A stretch of 64,000 bases of DNA from VXNE01 sp965208745 (lineage in GTDB: Bacteria; Pseudomonadota; Gammaproteobacteria; Pseudomonadales; Azotimanducaceae): NCBI GenBank assembly GCA_965208745.1, contig CBDBPN010000003.1, positions 1,364,001-1,428,000 on the forward strand, read 5' to 3'. The notes under the pieces were generated by a model. That model searched no databases. It was not told the origin of the DNA and was given only the letters and a program-made list of their open reading frames with translations. A program made the translations under genes and the position numbers. Every line of letters begins with the position of its first letter. Within the stretch, counting starts at the first letter, position 1. Of the stretch, positions 7,738-16,653 are shown piece after piece.

Positions 7738-8022
7738 ATGGCCAGGAAGAGACGCCGTTTCACGGCGGAGTTCAAGAAGCGTGTGGCGCTGGAGGCGCTG
7801 CGGGAGCGGGAGCCGGTGCAGGCGATCGCGGCGCGCCACGAGGTGCACCCGAACCAGGTGGGCGCGTGGAAGCGGCAGGCGGTGGAGGGTCTGGACGAGG
7901 TGTTCTCGCAGCCCGGCTCGAAGCGCGGTGCGGAGCACGAGGCGACGATCCGGGACCTGCACGCGAAGATCGGCGAGCTGACGGTGGAACGGGATTTTTT
8001 TCTGCGCGGGTTGGCGCGCTGA
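7738..8022 (+). CDS. IS3-family transposase OrfA (copy B)
   Basis: 94 residues, identical to OrfA of copy A. The T7 slippery run is at 7995-8001, in phase for the -1 shift into orfB. Confidence 0.93.
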   Translation: MARKRRRFTAEFKKRVALEALREREPVQAIAARHEVHPNQVGAWKRQAVEGLDEVFSQPGSKRGAEHEATIRDLHAKIGELTVERDFFLRGLAR

Positions 8023-8861
8023 GCCGTTCGGAGCGTGCCGCGCTGGTGGATCGCGGCTGTGGGCTGTCGCTGTCGCGGCAGTGTGCTCTGCTCGGCTTGA
8101 GCCGCTCGTCGCAGTACTACGAGCCGGTGGGGGAGAGCGCGGCGAACCTGGCGCTGATGCGCCGCTTGGACGAGTTGCATCTGGAACATCCGTTCTACGG
8201 CAGCCGGCAGTTGGTGCGGCACCTGCGCCGTGAGGGCGTGGTCGCCGGCCGGCACCGCGTGCGGCGGCTGATGCGGCGGATGGGCATGGAGGCGGTGTAC
8301 CGCAAGCCGCGCACCAGTGCGGCCAACCCGGAGCATCGCGTGTACCCCTACCTGCTGCGCGACCTCGTGATCGACCGACCGGACCAGGTGTGGTGCGCGG
8401 ACATCACCCACATCCCTGTTTCGCAGGGGTTTTTCTACTTGGTGGCCGTGATGGACTGGGCCAGCCGCCACGTCCTGTCGTGGCGCCTGTCGAACACCAT
8501 GGACAGCGCCTTCTGTGTCGAGGCGCTCGAGGCGGCGCTGCACCTCGGCGTGCCGGAGATCTTCAACACCGACCAGGGCGCCCAGTTCACCAGCGTCGCG
8601 TTCACCGACAAGGTGCGCGCCTGCGGCGCGCGCTGTTCCATGGACGGCCGCGGCCGCTATCTCGACAACATCTTCATCGAGCGGCTGTGGCGTTCGCTGA
8701 AGTACGAGGCGGTGTACCTGCACGAGTTGGCCGACGGCCGCGACGCCGAACGCGTCATCGACTCCTGGTTCCGCTTCTACGGGGAGTCGCGTCCGCATTC
8801 GTCGCTGGGCGGCCGCACGCCCGGCGAGGTCTACCGGGGCATCGTGGAGGACGCCGCGTGA
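8001..8861 (+). CDS. IS3-family transposase OrfB (copy B)
   Basis: 286 residues in the -1 frame relative to orfA, with the DDE core (WCADITHI, NTDQGAQF, NIFIERLW) intact. It differs from copy A by one Tyr/His change and from copy C by Tyr versus His in QGFFxLVAV. OrfAB would be made by slippage at 7995-8001. Confidence 0.93.
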   Translation, partial: SARVGALSRSERAALVDRGCGLSLSRQCALLGLSRSSQYYEPVGESAANLALMRRLDELHLEHPFYGSRQLVRHLRREGVVAGRHRVRRLMRRMGMEAVYRKPRTSAANPEHRVYPYLLRDLVIDRPDQVWCADITHIPVSQGFFYLVAVMDWASRHVLSWRLSNTMDSAFCVEALEAALHLGVPEIFNTDQGAQFTSVAFTDKVRACGARCSMDGRGRYLDNIFIERLWRSLKYEAVYLHELADGRDAERVIDSWFRFYGESRPHSSLGGRTPGEVYRGIVEDAA

Positions 8862-9227
8862 GCCGGGCGGGGGCCATGACAGCCGGGAACGCCACGGCCC
8901 TCGCCGCGTCAAGCCGCTGCGCGGCTCCTCCACTGCGTTGCGGCCCTTCGGGTGACACGGCGAGTGCCGCGGCGAACGGGTTGGCGACGACCGGAAGGGT
9001 CCTTCCGGTCGTCACCGACCGGCCTTCCCACACCACCACCACCGCCGCCTCGACGAGGCCGTTGACATCGGCACCGCGCGTCGGCAGGGTCCGTTCATCG
9101 AGGGCATCAGACCACTCGGAGTACACCTTAACTCCGCCCTCGGACTGTCCAACGAACCAGGACCCCCTCAAACAGTCGGGCTCCTCCAAGCGGCCGTATC
9201 ATCGTCGATATAGTTGCCGGGGCATGA

Positions 9228-9608
9228 TCACGTCCCCTGGATCTCGTGACGGGCGGCGGCCGCCAGGAACGCCGAACGGGTCATCCGGCGCTGCCTGGCC
9301 TCGTCGTCGATGGCCTCGAGCAGGCCGCGGTCGAGCGAGATGTTGACCCTTCGCGACGATCCCCTGTCCAGGAGAAGCGGTATCAGCACGACGCCAGGCC
9401 CAGGTCGGCCTTGATGGCTTCGATCGAGCGCGGCTGTGGGATCGGCTCGCCGTCGGCGGCCATGCCTTCGACATGGAACGCCAGGGCTTCGCTCCCCGGC
9501 CGGACCGCGTCGTCCACCGTGCCGCCCATGGAGACGCAGCCCGGGAAGTCGGGGAAGCTCACGCCAAAACCCGGTGTCATCTCGGTGGATGAAGGAAACG
9601 TAGCGCAT
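9228..9608 (-). pseudogene. HicB-like antitoxin with two compensating frameshifts
   Basis: From ATG 9608 the frame gives MRYVSFIHRDDTGF, then nonsense, then a good C-terminus VLIPLLLDRGSSRRVNISLD..LLEAIDDEARQRRMTRSAFL. The missing middle is in another frame: GFGVSFPDFPGCVSMGGTVD and EALAFHVEGMAADGEPIPQP. An extra T in the run at about 9564-9567 shifts the frame, and a second shift near 9383-9395 restores it. The ends match HicB: a degraded RNase-H-like domain followed by a ribbon-helix-helix. The original frame stays open for 126 codons, so a chimeric product could still be made. No hicA is visible beside it. Confidence 0.7.
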
Positions 9609-9676
9609 GGGTTCGTCCTCCTTACCCGCTCCAACGTGCTTGCCGGTAGATCGACCGTTCCACAACCACTCCTTGG

Positions 9677-9696
9677 TTGTGTAGAAACATACACAA
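9677..9696. promoter_or_regulatory. Inverted repeat TTGTGTA-6-TACACAA
   Basis: Perfect 7-bp arms with a 6-bp spacer, in the 125-bp divergent region between the HicB-like gene and the AlkD-type gene. Position and symmetry suit an operator, most simply for the ribbon-helix-helix protein encoded next to it. Confidence 0.5.
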
Positions 9697-9733
9697 TGCC
9701 ACTCCGGTCCAACCCGGAAACGGCGGCAGCACC

Positions 9734-10456
9734 ATGAACGAACGGTCGACGAACACCTCGCAGGCATCCGTGTCCCGCACCCTGATCGAAGCCGTGCGCG
9801 ACGCCCTGTGGTCGGTCCGCGAGCCCGAAAAGGCCGCCGGCCAGCAACGCTACATGAAGTCCGCCATGCCGTTCATGGGCGTGCGCATCCCGGTGATGCG
9901 CAAGGTCGCCCAAGCCGTCTTCGACGCCGACCCGCCAGCCAGCTTCGACGACTGGCGCAACACGATCCTCACCCTCTGGCACGAGGCGACCTACCGCGAA
10001 GAGCGCTATGCCGCGATCGAACTCGCCGTCCACCGGCCCTGCGCGCGCTGGCTGACGACGGAGTCCGTGCCGCTGCTCGAGGAACTCCTGGTCGACGGCG
10101 CCTGGTGGGACTACGTCGACCGGATCTCGCCGGCCGGGCTCGGGCGCGTTCTCGCGGCGGAGCCCGAAGCCACGGGCGTCACGATGCGGACCTGGGCGCG
10201 GGACGAGAACATCTGGCGCCGCCGCGCGGCGATCCTGTGCCAGCTCGGCAAGAAGCGGGAGATGGACCTGGCGCTGCTGTACGACTGCATCGGGGCGAGC
10301 GCCGGCCATGGGGAGTTCTTCGTGCAGAAGGCGATGGGCTGGGCGCTGCGCGACTACTCGCGGACGGACCCGGACGAGGTGCGGCGCTACGTCGCAGCGA
10401 TGGGTCCGTCGCTCCCGAGGCTCACCCAACGGGAAGCGTGCAAGCACCTGGGGTGA
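9734..10456 (+). CDS. alkD: DNA alkylation repair enzyme, AlkD-type glycosylase
   Basis: 240 residues, the usual AlkD length. HEAT-like helical repeats include YMKSAMPFMGVRIPVMRKV near the N-terminus, the classic AlkD start, and LLVDGAWWDYVDRIS (Trp124/125, Asp126), which matches the Trp/Asp pocket that excises bulky or cationic N3/N7-alkylated bases. It ends PRLTQREACKHLG. The gene looks intact. It is transcribed away from the HicB-like gene across a shared intergenic region with an inverted repeat. Confidence 0.88.
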   Translation: MNERSTNTSQASVSRTLIEAVRDALWSVREPEKAAGQQRYMKSAMPFMGVRIPVMRKVAQAVFDADPPASFDDWRNTILTLWHEATYREERYAAIELAVHRPCARWLTTESVPLLEELLVDGAWWDYVDRISPAGLGRVLAAEPEATGVTMRTWARDENIWRRRAAILCQLGKKREMDLALLYDCIGASAGHGEFFVQKAMGWALRDYSRTDPDEVRRYVAAMGPSLPRLTQREACKHLG

Positions 10457-10528
10457 CCGAGGGCCGGTGATTTGCCCCGCCCGAACGCGGCGCATTAGCA
10501 TGCTCGCGCTGAGTCCAGGAGACCCTCC

Positions 10529-11374
10529 ATGACCGAGTCCACCACGTACGTCCCACCCAAAGTCTGGAAATGGGAAGCCGAGAGCGGCGGCCGCTTCGCC
10601 AGCATCAACCGGCCCATCGCCGGCCCCACCCACGAGAAGGAGCTGCCCGTCGGCGAACACCCCCTCCAGCTCTACTCCCTCGGGACGCCGAACGGCGTGA
10701 AGGTGACGATCCTGCTGGAGGAACTCCTGGCGCTCGGTATCGCGGAGGCGGAGTACGACGCCTGGCTCATCAACATCGGCGAGGGGGACCAGTTCGGCAG
10801 CGGCTTCGTCGACATCAACCCGAACTCGAAGATTCCCGGGCTGCTCGACCGCGGGACGTCGCCCCCGACACGCGTCTTCGAGTCCGCCGCGATTCTCATG
10901 TACCTGGCCGAGAAGTTCGACGCGTTCGTCCCGTCCGGCGGCGCCGAGCGGGCGGAGTGCCTGTCCTGGATCTTCTGGCAGATGGGGTCCGCGCCCTACC
11001 TCGGCGGCGGCTTCGGCCACTTCTACGCGTACGCGCCGGAGAAGTGGGAGTACCCCATCGACCGGTACGCCATGGAGGTGAAGCGCCAGCTCGACGTGCT
11101 CGACCGGAACCTCGCGTCGCGGCCGTTCCTCTGCGGCGAGGACTACAACATCGCCGACATGGCGACGTACCCCTGGTACGGCCAGCTCGTGCTGAACGGG
11201 CTCTACGATTCCAAGGAGTTCCTGCAGGTGGACTCGTACGCGAACGTCGTCCGATGGGCGCAGGAGATCCACAACCGGCCCGCGGTGAAACGGGGCAGAA
11301 GGGTGAATCGTCCCGGCGGGAGCGGCGTCAGGGAACGGCATGACGCGAGCGACCTGGATGTGGTGGAGTCCTGA
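10529..11374 (+). CDS. yghU: YghU-type glutathione-dependent disulfide-bond oxidoreductase
   Basis: 281 residues, close to E. coli YghU throughout: an N-terminal extension (PPKVWKWEAESGGRFASINR, PIAGPTHEKELPVGEHPLQL), a thioredoxin-like GST domain with YSLGTPNGVKVTILLEELLA and NPNSKIPGLLDR, and a helical domain ending RPAVKRGRRVNR..RHDASD. The enzyme binds two glutathiones and reduces disulfides or peroxides in the cytoplasm. It is first in a plus-strand run; the sulfatase begins 2 bp after its stop. Confidence 0.92.
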   Translation: MTESTTYVPPKVWKWEAESGGRFASINRPIAGPTHEKELPVGEHPLQLYSLGTPNGVKVTILLEELLALGIAEAEYDAWLINIGEGDQFGSGFVDINPNSKIPGLLDRGTSPPTRVFESAAILMYLAEKFDAFVPSGGAERAECLSWIFWQMGSAPYLGGGFGHFYAYAPEKWEYPIDRYAMEVKRQLDVLDRNLASRPFLCGEDYNIADMATYPWYGQLVLNGLYDSKEFLQVDSYANVVRWAQEIHNRPAVKRGRRVNRPGGSGVRERHDASDLDVVES

Positions 11375-11376
11375 CG

Positions 11377-13650
11377 GTGAGCTACAGACACCCGTCGGGC
11401 GAAGACTTCGGCGGCCGCATCGGCCGCACCGTCGGCGAGTCGGAGCCCTGGTGGCCGGACACGGGGATTCCCCGGGGCAAGCCGAACGTCGTGCTGATCG
11501 TGCTGGACGATACCGGCTATTCGCACTTCGGCTGCTACGGTTCGAGCATCGCGACGCCCAACATCGACCGGCTGGCCGCGAACGGGCTCCGCTACACCAA
11601 CTTCCACACCACCGCGCTCTGCTCGCCGACCCGGGCGTGCCTGCTCACCGGCCGCAACCACCATGCGGTCGGCATGCGCGGCATCTCCAACATGGACACT
11701 GGCTTCCCCAACATGCGCGGGTTCCTGCCGAAGACGGCCGCGACGCTGGCCGACGTGCTGCGCGAGGCCGGCTACGGCACCTACGCGGCGGGCAAGTGGC
11801 ACCTGACGCCGATGTCGGAATGCACCGCCGCCGGGCCCTTTCACAACTGGCCGCTGCAGCGCGGCTTCGACCGGTTCTACGGCTTCATGCAGGGCGAGAC
11901 GGACCAGTTCTATCCGGAGCTCACCCGGGACAACCATCATGTCGAGGCGCCGGCCCTGCCGGAGGACGGCTACCACGTCTCCGAGGACATCGTCGACCGA
12001 TCGATCGGTTTCCTGCGCGACCAGGTGTCGCTGGTGCCGGAAAGACCGTTCTTCCTGTACTTGGCCTTCGGCGCGACGCACTCGCCGCACCAGGCGCCGC
12101 AGGAGTACCTCGACAAGTACCGGGGCAGTTTCGACGCCGGGTGGGACGCCGTGCGGCAGGAATGGTTCGCGCGTCAGAAACGCCTGGGGGTGATCTCTGA
12201 GTCGACGGACCTCGCGCCGCTGAACCCGGGCGTCAGGCCCTGGGACGAGTTGAGCGAAAACGAACAACGGTTCGCGGCCCGGCTCACCGAGGCATTCGCC
12301 GCGCAGCTCGACCACACCGATGCCCAGATCGGACGCCTCGTGGGCTTCCTCGAGGAGATCGGCCACCTCGACGACACGCTGTTGATCGTCATGTCCGACA
12401 ATGGGGCGAGCCAGGAGGGCGGCCCGACCGGCGTATTCGACGAGATGCGCTGGTTCAACGGCATGGCCGAAAACGTCGACGAGGCCGTGAAACGGCTCGA
12501 CGACATCGGCGGGCCGGACAGCCACTCCAACGTGCCCTGGGGATGGTCCCAGGTCGGCAACACGCCGCTCAGGTGGTACAAGCAGAACACGCACGGCGGC
12601 GGCGTCCGCGACCCGTTGGTCTTTCACTGGCCCGCGGGGCTGACCGACCAGGGCGCCATGCGGCGCGTCTTCTGCCACGCCATCGACGTCATGCCCACCG
12701 TCCTCGAACTCACCGGGACCGAAGCGCCCGCCGAGTTCCGCGGCGTCGAGCAGATGCCGCTGCACGGCGCCTCGCTGGCCGCGAGCCTCGCGTCAGACGC
12801 GTCCCCCTCACGTTCCGTGCAGTACTTCGAGATGCTCGGACACCGGGGCATCTGGCACGACGGCTGGAAGGCGGTGACGCACCACGACCGCGGGACCGCC
12901 TTCGACGACGACCGCTGGGAGCTCTATCACCTCGAGGAGGACTTCTCCGAGACCAACGATCTCGCGGAGCAGCAGCCTGAGCGCCTCGCGCGGATGATCG
13001 ACCTGTGGTGGGAGGAGGCCGAGAAGCACGGCGTCCTCCCCCTCGACGACCGGGCCGCCGCACAGGCGTTCCGCGCCGCGCGCCGGCCGGGGCTGCCCGC
13101 GTCAAGGGACGTGTTCGTCTACTACCCGCCGGTCTCCCACATCGTCGCGGACGCCTGTCCCTCGGCGGCGCGTGGCTGGACCACCGAGATCACCCTCGAG
13201 CACCCGGCGTCCGGCGGGGACGGCGCGCTCGTCAATCGCGGCACGAAGAACTCCGGGTTCGCGCTCTACATCCGTGAGGGCCGGGTGCACTTCGACTACA
13301 ACGGCTTTCACGACCACACCGTCGTCGCGGCGCCGTCCGTGTTGCTGGCCGGGGAACACGTGGTGTCGGTCGAGGTCGCACGGCTGGCGGGACGCCGCGC
13401 CGCGGTGCGGCTCCGGGTCGACGGTGCGCTGCAGGGGGAAGGCGAAATCCCGCTGCTGCTCGGCATGCTGTCGAGCACGGGCATGGACTTCGGACGGTGC
13501 ATGGCTCCGGTCAATCGCGACTATCACCCGCCGTTCGCCTACCCCGGGAAGATCCGGACGGTTCGGTTCGAGGTGGCGGCCCGGCGCACGGAACAGGACA
13601 GGCGCGAGGAGGCGGAACGCGAGGCCAGGGCCGCCATGACAAGGCAATAG
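11377..13650 (+). CDS. Formylglycine-dependent arylsulfatase
   Basis: 757 residues from GTG 11377. The active-site motif CSPTR (Cys82 to Arg86) is the substrate for conversion to formylglycine by a sulfatase-modifying enzyme not found here. Metal ligands begin at LIVLDDTGY (Asp44, Asp45) and MSDNGASQEGG. The second half (about 590-750) is a beta-rich domain seen in large arylsulfatases of the Pseudomonas AtsA/PAS type (AtsA-like). No signal peptide is evident, so it is probably cytoplasmic. It should release sulfate from aryl or alkyl esters; the substrate is unknown. It is coupled to yghU and followed by the DUF3604 gene. Confidence 0.9.
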   Translation: MSYRHPSGEDFGGRIGRTVGESEPWWPDTGIPRGKPNVVLIVLDDTGYSHFGCYGSSIATPNIDRLAANGLRYTNFHTTALCSPTRACLLTGRNHHAVGMRGISNMDTGFPNMRGFLPKTAATLADVLREAGYGTYAAGKWHLTPMSECTAAGPFHNWPLQRGFDRFYGFMQGETDQFYPELTRDNHHVEAPALPEDGYHVSEDIVDRSIGFLRDQVSLVPERPFFLYLAFGATHSPHQAPQEYLDKYRGSFDAGWDAVRQEWFARQKRLGVISESTDLAPLNPGVRPWDELSENEQRFAARLTEAFAAQLDHTDAQIGRLVGFLEEIGHLDDTLLIVMSDNGASQEGGPTGVFDEMRWFNGMAENVDEAVKRLDDIGGPDSHSNVPWGWSQVGNTPLRWYKQNTHGGGVRDPLVFHWPAGLTDQGAMRRVFCHAIDVMPTVLELTGTEAPAEFRGVEQMPLHGASLAASLASDASPSRSVQYFEMLGHRGIWHDGWKAVTHHDRGTAFDDDRWELYHLEEDFSETNDLAEQQPERLARMIDLWWEEAEKHGVLPLDDRAAAQAFRAARRPGLPASRDVFVYYPPVSHIVADACPSAARGWTTEITLEHPASGGDGALVNRGTKNSGFALYIREGRVHFDYNGFHDHTVVAAPSVLLAGEHVVSVEVARLAGRRAAVRLRVDGALQGEGEIPLLLGMLSSTGMDFGRCMAPVNRDYHPPFAYPGKIRTVRFEVAARRTEQDRREEAEREARAAMTRQ

Positions 13651-13687
13651 GCCGGCACAGGGGGTTTCGGGCGGACGGGGAGACTCG

Positions 13688-15511
13688 ATGAATACAGCGA
13701 CGTGCGCGCTGATCGCGACGGCCGCGCTGGCCGCGGGCGCAGGAGCGCACGCCGCGGAGCAGGCGCCCCTGAACGTCTACTTCGGCGATCTGCACCTGCA
13801 CACGGTGTACTCCAACGACGCCTACGCGCTCGGTTTCACCGAGCGGACGCCGGACGGCGCCTACCGCTACGCAAAGGGCGAGCCGGCGGCCACGCCGAAC
13901 GGGGGGACCGTTCGCATCGACACGCCCCTCGATTTCCTCGCCGTGACCGACCACGCGGAGTTCCTGGGCGCGCTGCACGCCATCGGCGCTCCCGGCAGCG
14001 AGTACGCGGACACCCAGATTGGCCGGATCCTGCGGACCCCGGATAGCGGCGAGGAGACGGCAGGTTTCTTCTCCAGCTCGCGCGCGTTGGCGTACATGGC
14101 GTTCCTCCGCGCCACGCGCTCCGGGCAGATTCCCCCGGGCCTCGCCATCCCGGAGCGGGAGCGCACCGTCTGGCGCAGCACCGTCGAAGACGCGGACGCG
14201 CACTACGAGCCCGGCACGTTCACCACGTTCGCGGCCTACGAGTGGAGCAGCATGCTGCAGCGTGCGCCCGACCGGCGGGGCCGCGGGAACATGCATCGCA
14301 ACGTGATCTTCGAGGGCACGGACAATCTGCCCGACCCCTTCTCCGCGGTGGACTCGCGCCACCCCGAGGACCTCTGGGCGTATCTCGAGCGGCAGCGCAT
14401 GCGCGGCGTGGACGTGCTGGCGATCCCCCACAATTCGAACATGAGCGACGGGCTGATGTTCCCGGACACCGATTCCTTCGGCGAACCCGTGGACGACGAC
14501 TACGCCGCGCGCCGGACGTGGAACGAACCGCTGGTGGAGGTGACCCAGCAGAAGGGCACGTCGGAGACGCATCCATTGCTCTCGCCCAACGACGAGTTCG
14601 CGGGCTTCGAGCTCTTCACCGAACTCATGAGCACCAATACCGAGGGACAGGTACAAGGCAGCTACGTGCGCGAGGCCTACCGGAACGGGATCTCGCGCGA
14701 GGCCAGCGACGGCTTCAACCCCTTCCAGTTCGGGCTCGTCGGCGCCACGGACTTCCACAATGCCATCACGTCCGTCGGCGAGGACCCGACGCGCGTGAAT
14801 CCCCTGCCGCCAGGGACGCGCAAGGACCCTAGCCTGTGGGGCGGGCTGCCGCGCCAGGCCTTCAGCACCTCCGGGCTCACGGCCGTGTGGGCGCAGGAGA
14901 ACACCCGCGAGGCGCTCTTCGCGGCGTTCCGGAGGCGCGAGACCTATGCCACCACCGGTCCGCGCCTCAAGGTGCGTTTCTTCGGCGGCTTCTCGTATGC
15001 CGCCGAACTCCAGGACGACCCCGACTGGGCGTCGCAGGCCCGGGCCGGCGGCGTACCGATGGGCGGGACGCTGGAGGGCGGGGCCAGCGCCGCGCCCGCG
15101 TTCGCGGTAGAGGCCCTGAAGGATGCGAACGGGGCCAACCTCGATCGCATCCAGATCGTGAAGGGCTGGACGACGGACGGGCAGAGCCACGAGCGGGTCC
15201 ACGATGTCGCCCTCGCAGGCGCGCGCACGGTCGCGGACGACGGCAGCGTCGCGCCCGTCGGCAACACGGTGGATGTCGCCACGGCCACCTACACGAACAC
15301 GATCGGGGCCAGCGCGCTCAGAACCGTCTGGCGGGACCCGGACTTCGATCCCGGGCAGCACGCGTTCTACTACGCGCGCGTCCTCGAGATCCCGACCCCG
15401 CGCTGGACGACCTACGATGCCGCGGCCCGGGGGGACGAGCCTCGCGACGATGTGCCGGCAACGCTGCAGGAACGGGCGTTCACGTCGCCCATCTGGTATC
15501 GGCCCCAATAG
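13688..15511 (+). CDS. Exported DUF3604 family protein
   Basis: 607 residues with a cleavable signal (LIATAALAAGAGAHAAEQ). DUF3604 proteins have a PHP-like metal site; visible here are FGDLHLHTVYSNDAY, VTDHAEFLG, IPHNSNMSDG and GATDFHNAIT, with HxH and TDH/TDFH as probable ligands. Catalytic activity is not established for the family. A paralogue lies at 51330-53162 beside a carboxylesterase. Here it follows the sulfatase by 37 bp and precedes the hydrolase by 20 bp, so it belongs to a four-gene operon. Confidence 0.88.
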   Translation: MNTATCALIATAALAAGAGAHAAEQAPLNVYFGDLHLHTVYSNDAYALGFTERTPDGAYRYAKGEPAATPNGGTVRIDTPLDFLAVTDHAEFLGALHAIGAPGSEYADTQIGRILRTPDSGEETAGFFSSSRALAYMAFLRATRSGQIPPGLAIPERERTVWRSTVEDADAHYEPGTFTTFAAYEWSSMLQRAPDRRGRGNMHRNVIFEGTDNLPDPFSAVDSRHPEDLWAYLERQRMRGVDVLAIPHNSNMSDGLMFPDTDSFGEPVDDDYAARRTWNEPLVEVTQQKGTSETHPLLSPNDEFAGFELFTELMSTNTEGQVQGSYVREAYRNGISREASDGFNPFQFGLVGATDFHNAITSVGEDPTRVNPLPPGTRKDPSLWGGLPRQAFSTSGLTAVWAQENTREALFAAFRRRETYATTGPRLKVRFFGGFSYAAELQDDPDWASQARAGGVPMGGTLEGGASAAPAFAVEALKDANGANLDRIQIVKGWTTDGQSHERVHDVALAGARTVADDGSVAPVGNTVDVATATYTNTIGASALRTVWRDPDFDPGQHAFYYARVLEIPTPRWTTYDAAARGDEPRDDVPATLQERAFTSPIWYRPQ

Positions 15512-15531
15512 ATACCGGGAGGTCGGCAGGC

Positions 15532-16653
15532 ATGCAACGCGTCCTGATAGCGCTGCTGCTCATCGCCCTGCTGGTGGCACTCGGCGTGCCGCTCGCCCTG
15601 TGGATCGGTGCGTACGCCTCCCTCGATCATGACTTCGCGCACTCGAGGGCGACCGCGGAACTCGACGCATTCGATCCCGCGACGAGCGCATCGCACACGG
15701 TGACGCTGTCCCTGACCGAGGCCAACGCCATGACCTTCCGCACGCGCGCCGCCGGGTTCGGCGGCGACCGGGGCAACGTCATCCTGCTGCACGGCTTCCC
15801 CGAGTCCTCGGCCATGTACACGCCCATGATCCGCGAACTCGCGCGGGCCGGGTATCGGGTCGTGGCGCCCGACCAGCGCGGCTACAGCCCCGGGGCGAGA
15901 CCCGCCGACCTGGACGCCTACACGACAGACAAGCTGGCGGCCGACGTGTTCGCCATCGCCGACGCGGTCGGCTTCGACCGCTTCCACCTGGTCGGTCACG
16001 ACTGGGGCGCGGCGATCGGCTGGCTGATGGTGTTCGGCGCCTCGCCACGCATTCGGAGCTGGTCCGCGCTGTCCATTCCGCACATGGGCGCCTACGCGGC
16101 GGCGATTACGGAGGACTCCGACCAACGCGAGCGCAGCGCCTACCTCGGGTTCTTTCAGTTGCCCTGGCTGCCGGAGGCGCTCATGGCCTTCAACGGGTTC
16201 GCCATGATGCGCAACCTGCTTTACGCCGAGCATGGAGCCGGAATCGTCGACGAGTACGTCGCCATCTTCTCCGAGCCCGGCGCCCTGACGGCCGCGCTCA
16301 ACTGGTACCGGGCCTCCCGGCTCTCGGCGCCGCCGCCGGAGCGCCCCGTCACGATTCCCACGGCGTACATCTGGGGGAACCGGGACCCCGCGGTCGGCGA
16401 CCGGGCGGTTCAGACGCAGCGGCAGTACTTCGACGGCAACCTGTGGGAGACGGAGCTCGACACCGGGCACTGGCTGATGGAGACGGAAGCCCGCGCGGTC
16501 ACGGACGCCGTGCCGGAGCATATCGGCCAGGTTGAGGGCGATCTCGGGCGCGGTCAAAGCGTGCGGTCTGGCTCCCGCTCGAATCCCGGGTCCATCCCGG
16601 CCAAAAGGCCCCGCATCTCACCGATGCTCCGCGCAGGCCCCAGCGCGATATGA
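15532..16653 (+). CDS. Membrane-anchored alpha/beta hydrolase, epoxide-hydrolase-like
   Basis: 373 residues from ATG 15532. It begins with one hydrophobic helix (VLIALLLIALLVALGVPLAL). HGFPESSAMY is the oxyanion loop and GHDWGA holds the nucleophile Asp157, as in epoxide hydrolases and haloalkane dehalogenases. The late His is probably in DTGHWLMETE. The last ~45 residues (after EHIGQ) read antisense to the convergent GST gene and look unlike family C-termini, so a native stop may have been lost; the two genes overlap tail-to-tail by 100 bp. It is last in the yghU operon. Confidence 0.83.
   Translation: MQRVLIALLLIALLVALGVPLALWIGAYASLDHDFAHSRATAELDAFDPATSASHTVTLSLTEANAMTFRTRAAGFGGDRGNVILLHGFPESSAMYTPMIRELARAGYRVVAPDQRGYSPGARPADLDAYTTDKLAADVFAIADAVGFDRFHLVGHDWGAAIGWLMVFGASPRIRSWSALSIPHMGAYAAAITEDSDQRERSAYLGFFQLPWLPEALMAFNGFAMMRNLLYAEHGAGIVDEYVAIFSEPGALTAALNWYRASRLSAPPPERPVTIPTAYIWGNRDPAVGDRAVQTQRQYFDGNLWETELDTGHWLMETEARAVTDAVPEHIGQVEGDLGRGQSVRSGSRSNPGSIPAKRPRISPMLRAGPSAI

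Larger units (their letters stand above)
7672..9170 (+). mobile_element. IS3-family insertion sequence, copy B (1,499 bp)
   Basis: Same length, ends and gene order as copy A. It is flanked by the 3-bp direct repeat AAC (7669-7671 and 9171-9173). The palindrome is at 8986-9013. Compared with copy A there is an A for G in the tail and a T for C in the orfB Tyr/His codon. It sits between the VapBC pair and the HicB-like remnant. Confidence 0.95.

Noticed and set aside
9383..11341. 652-codon minus-strand open frame opposite alkD and yghU
   Set aside because: Only its last part is meaningful, as the shifted middle of the HicB-like gene; the rest is shadow.
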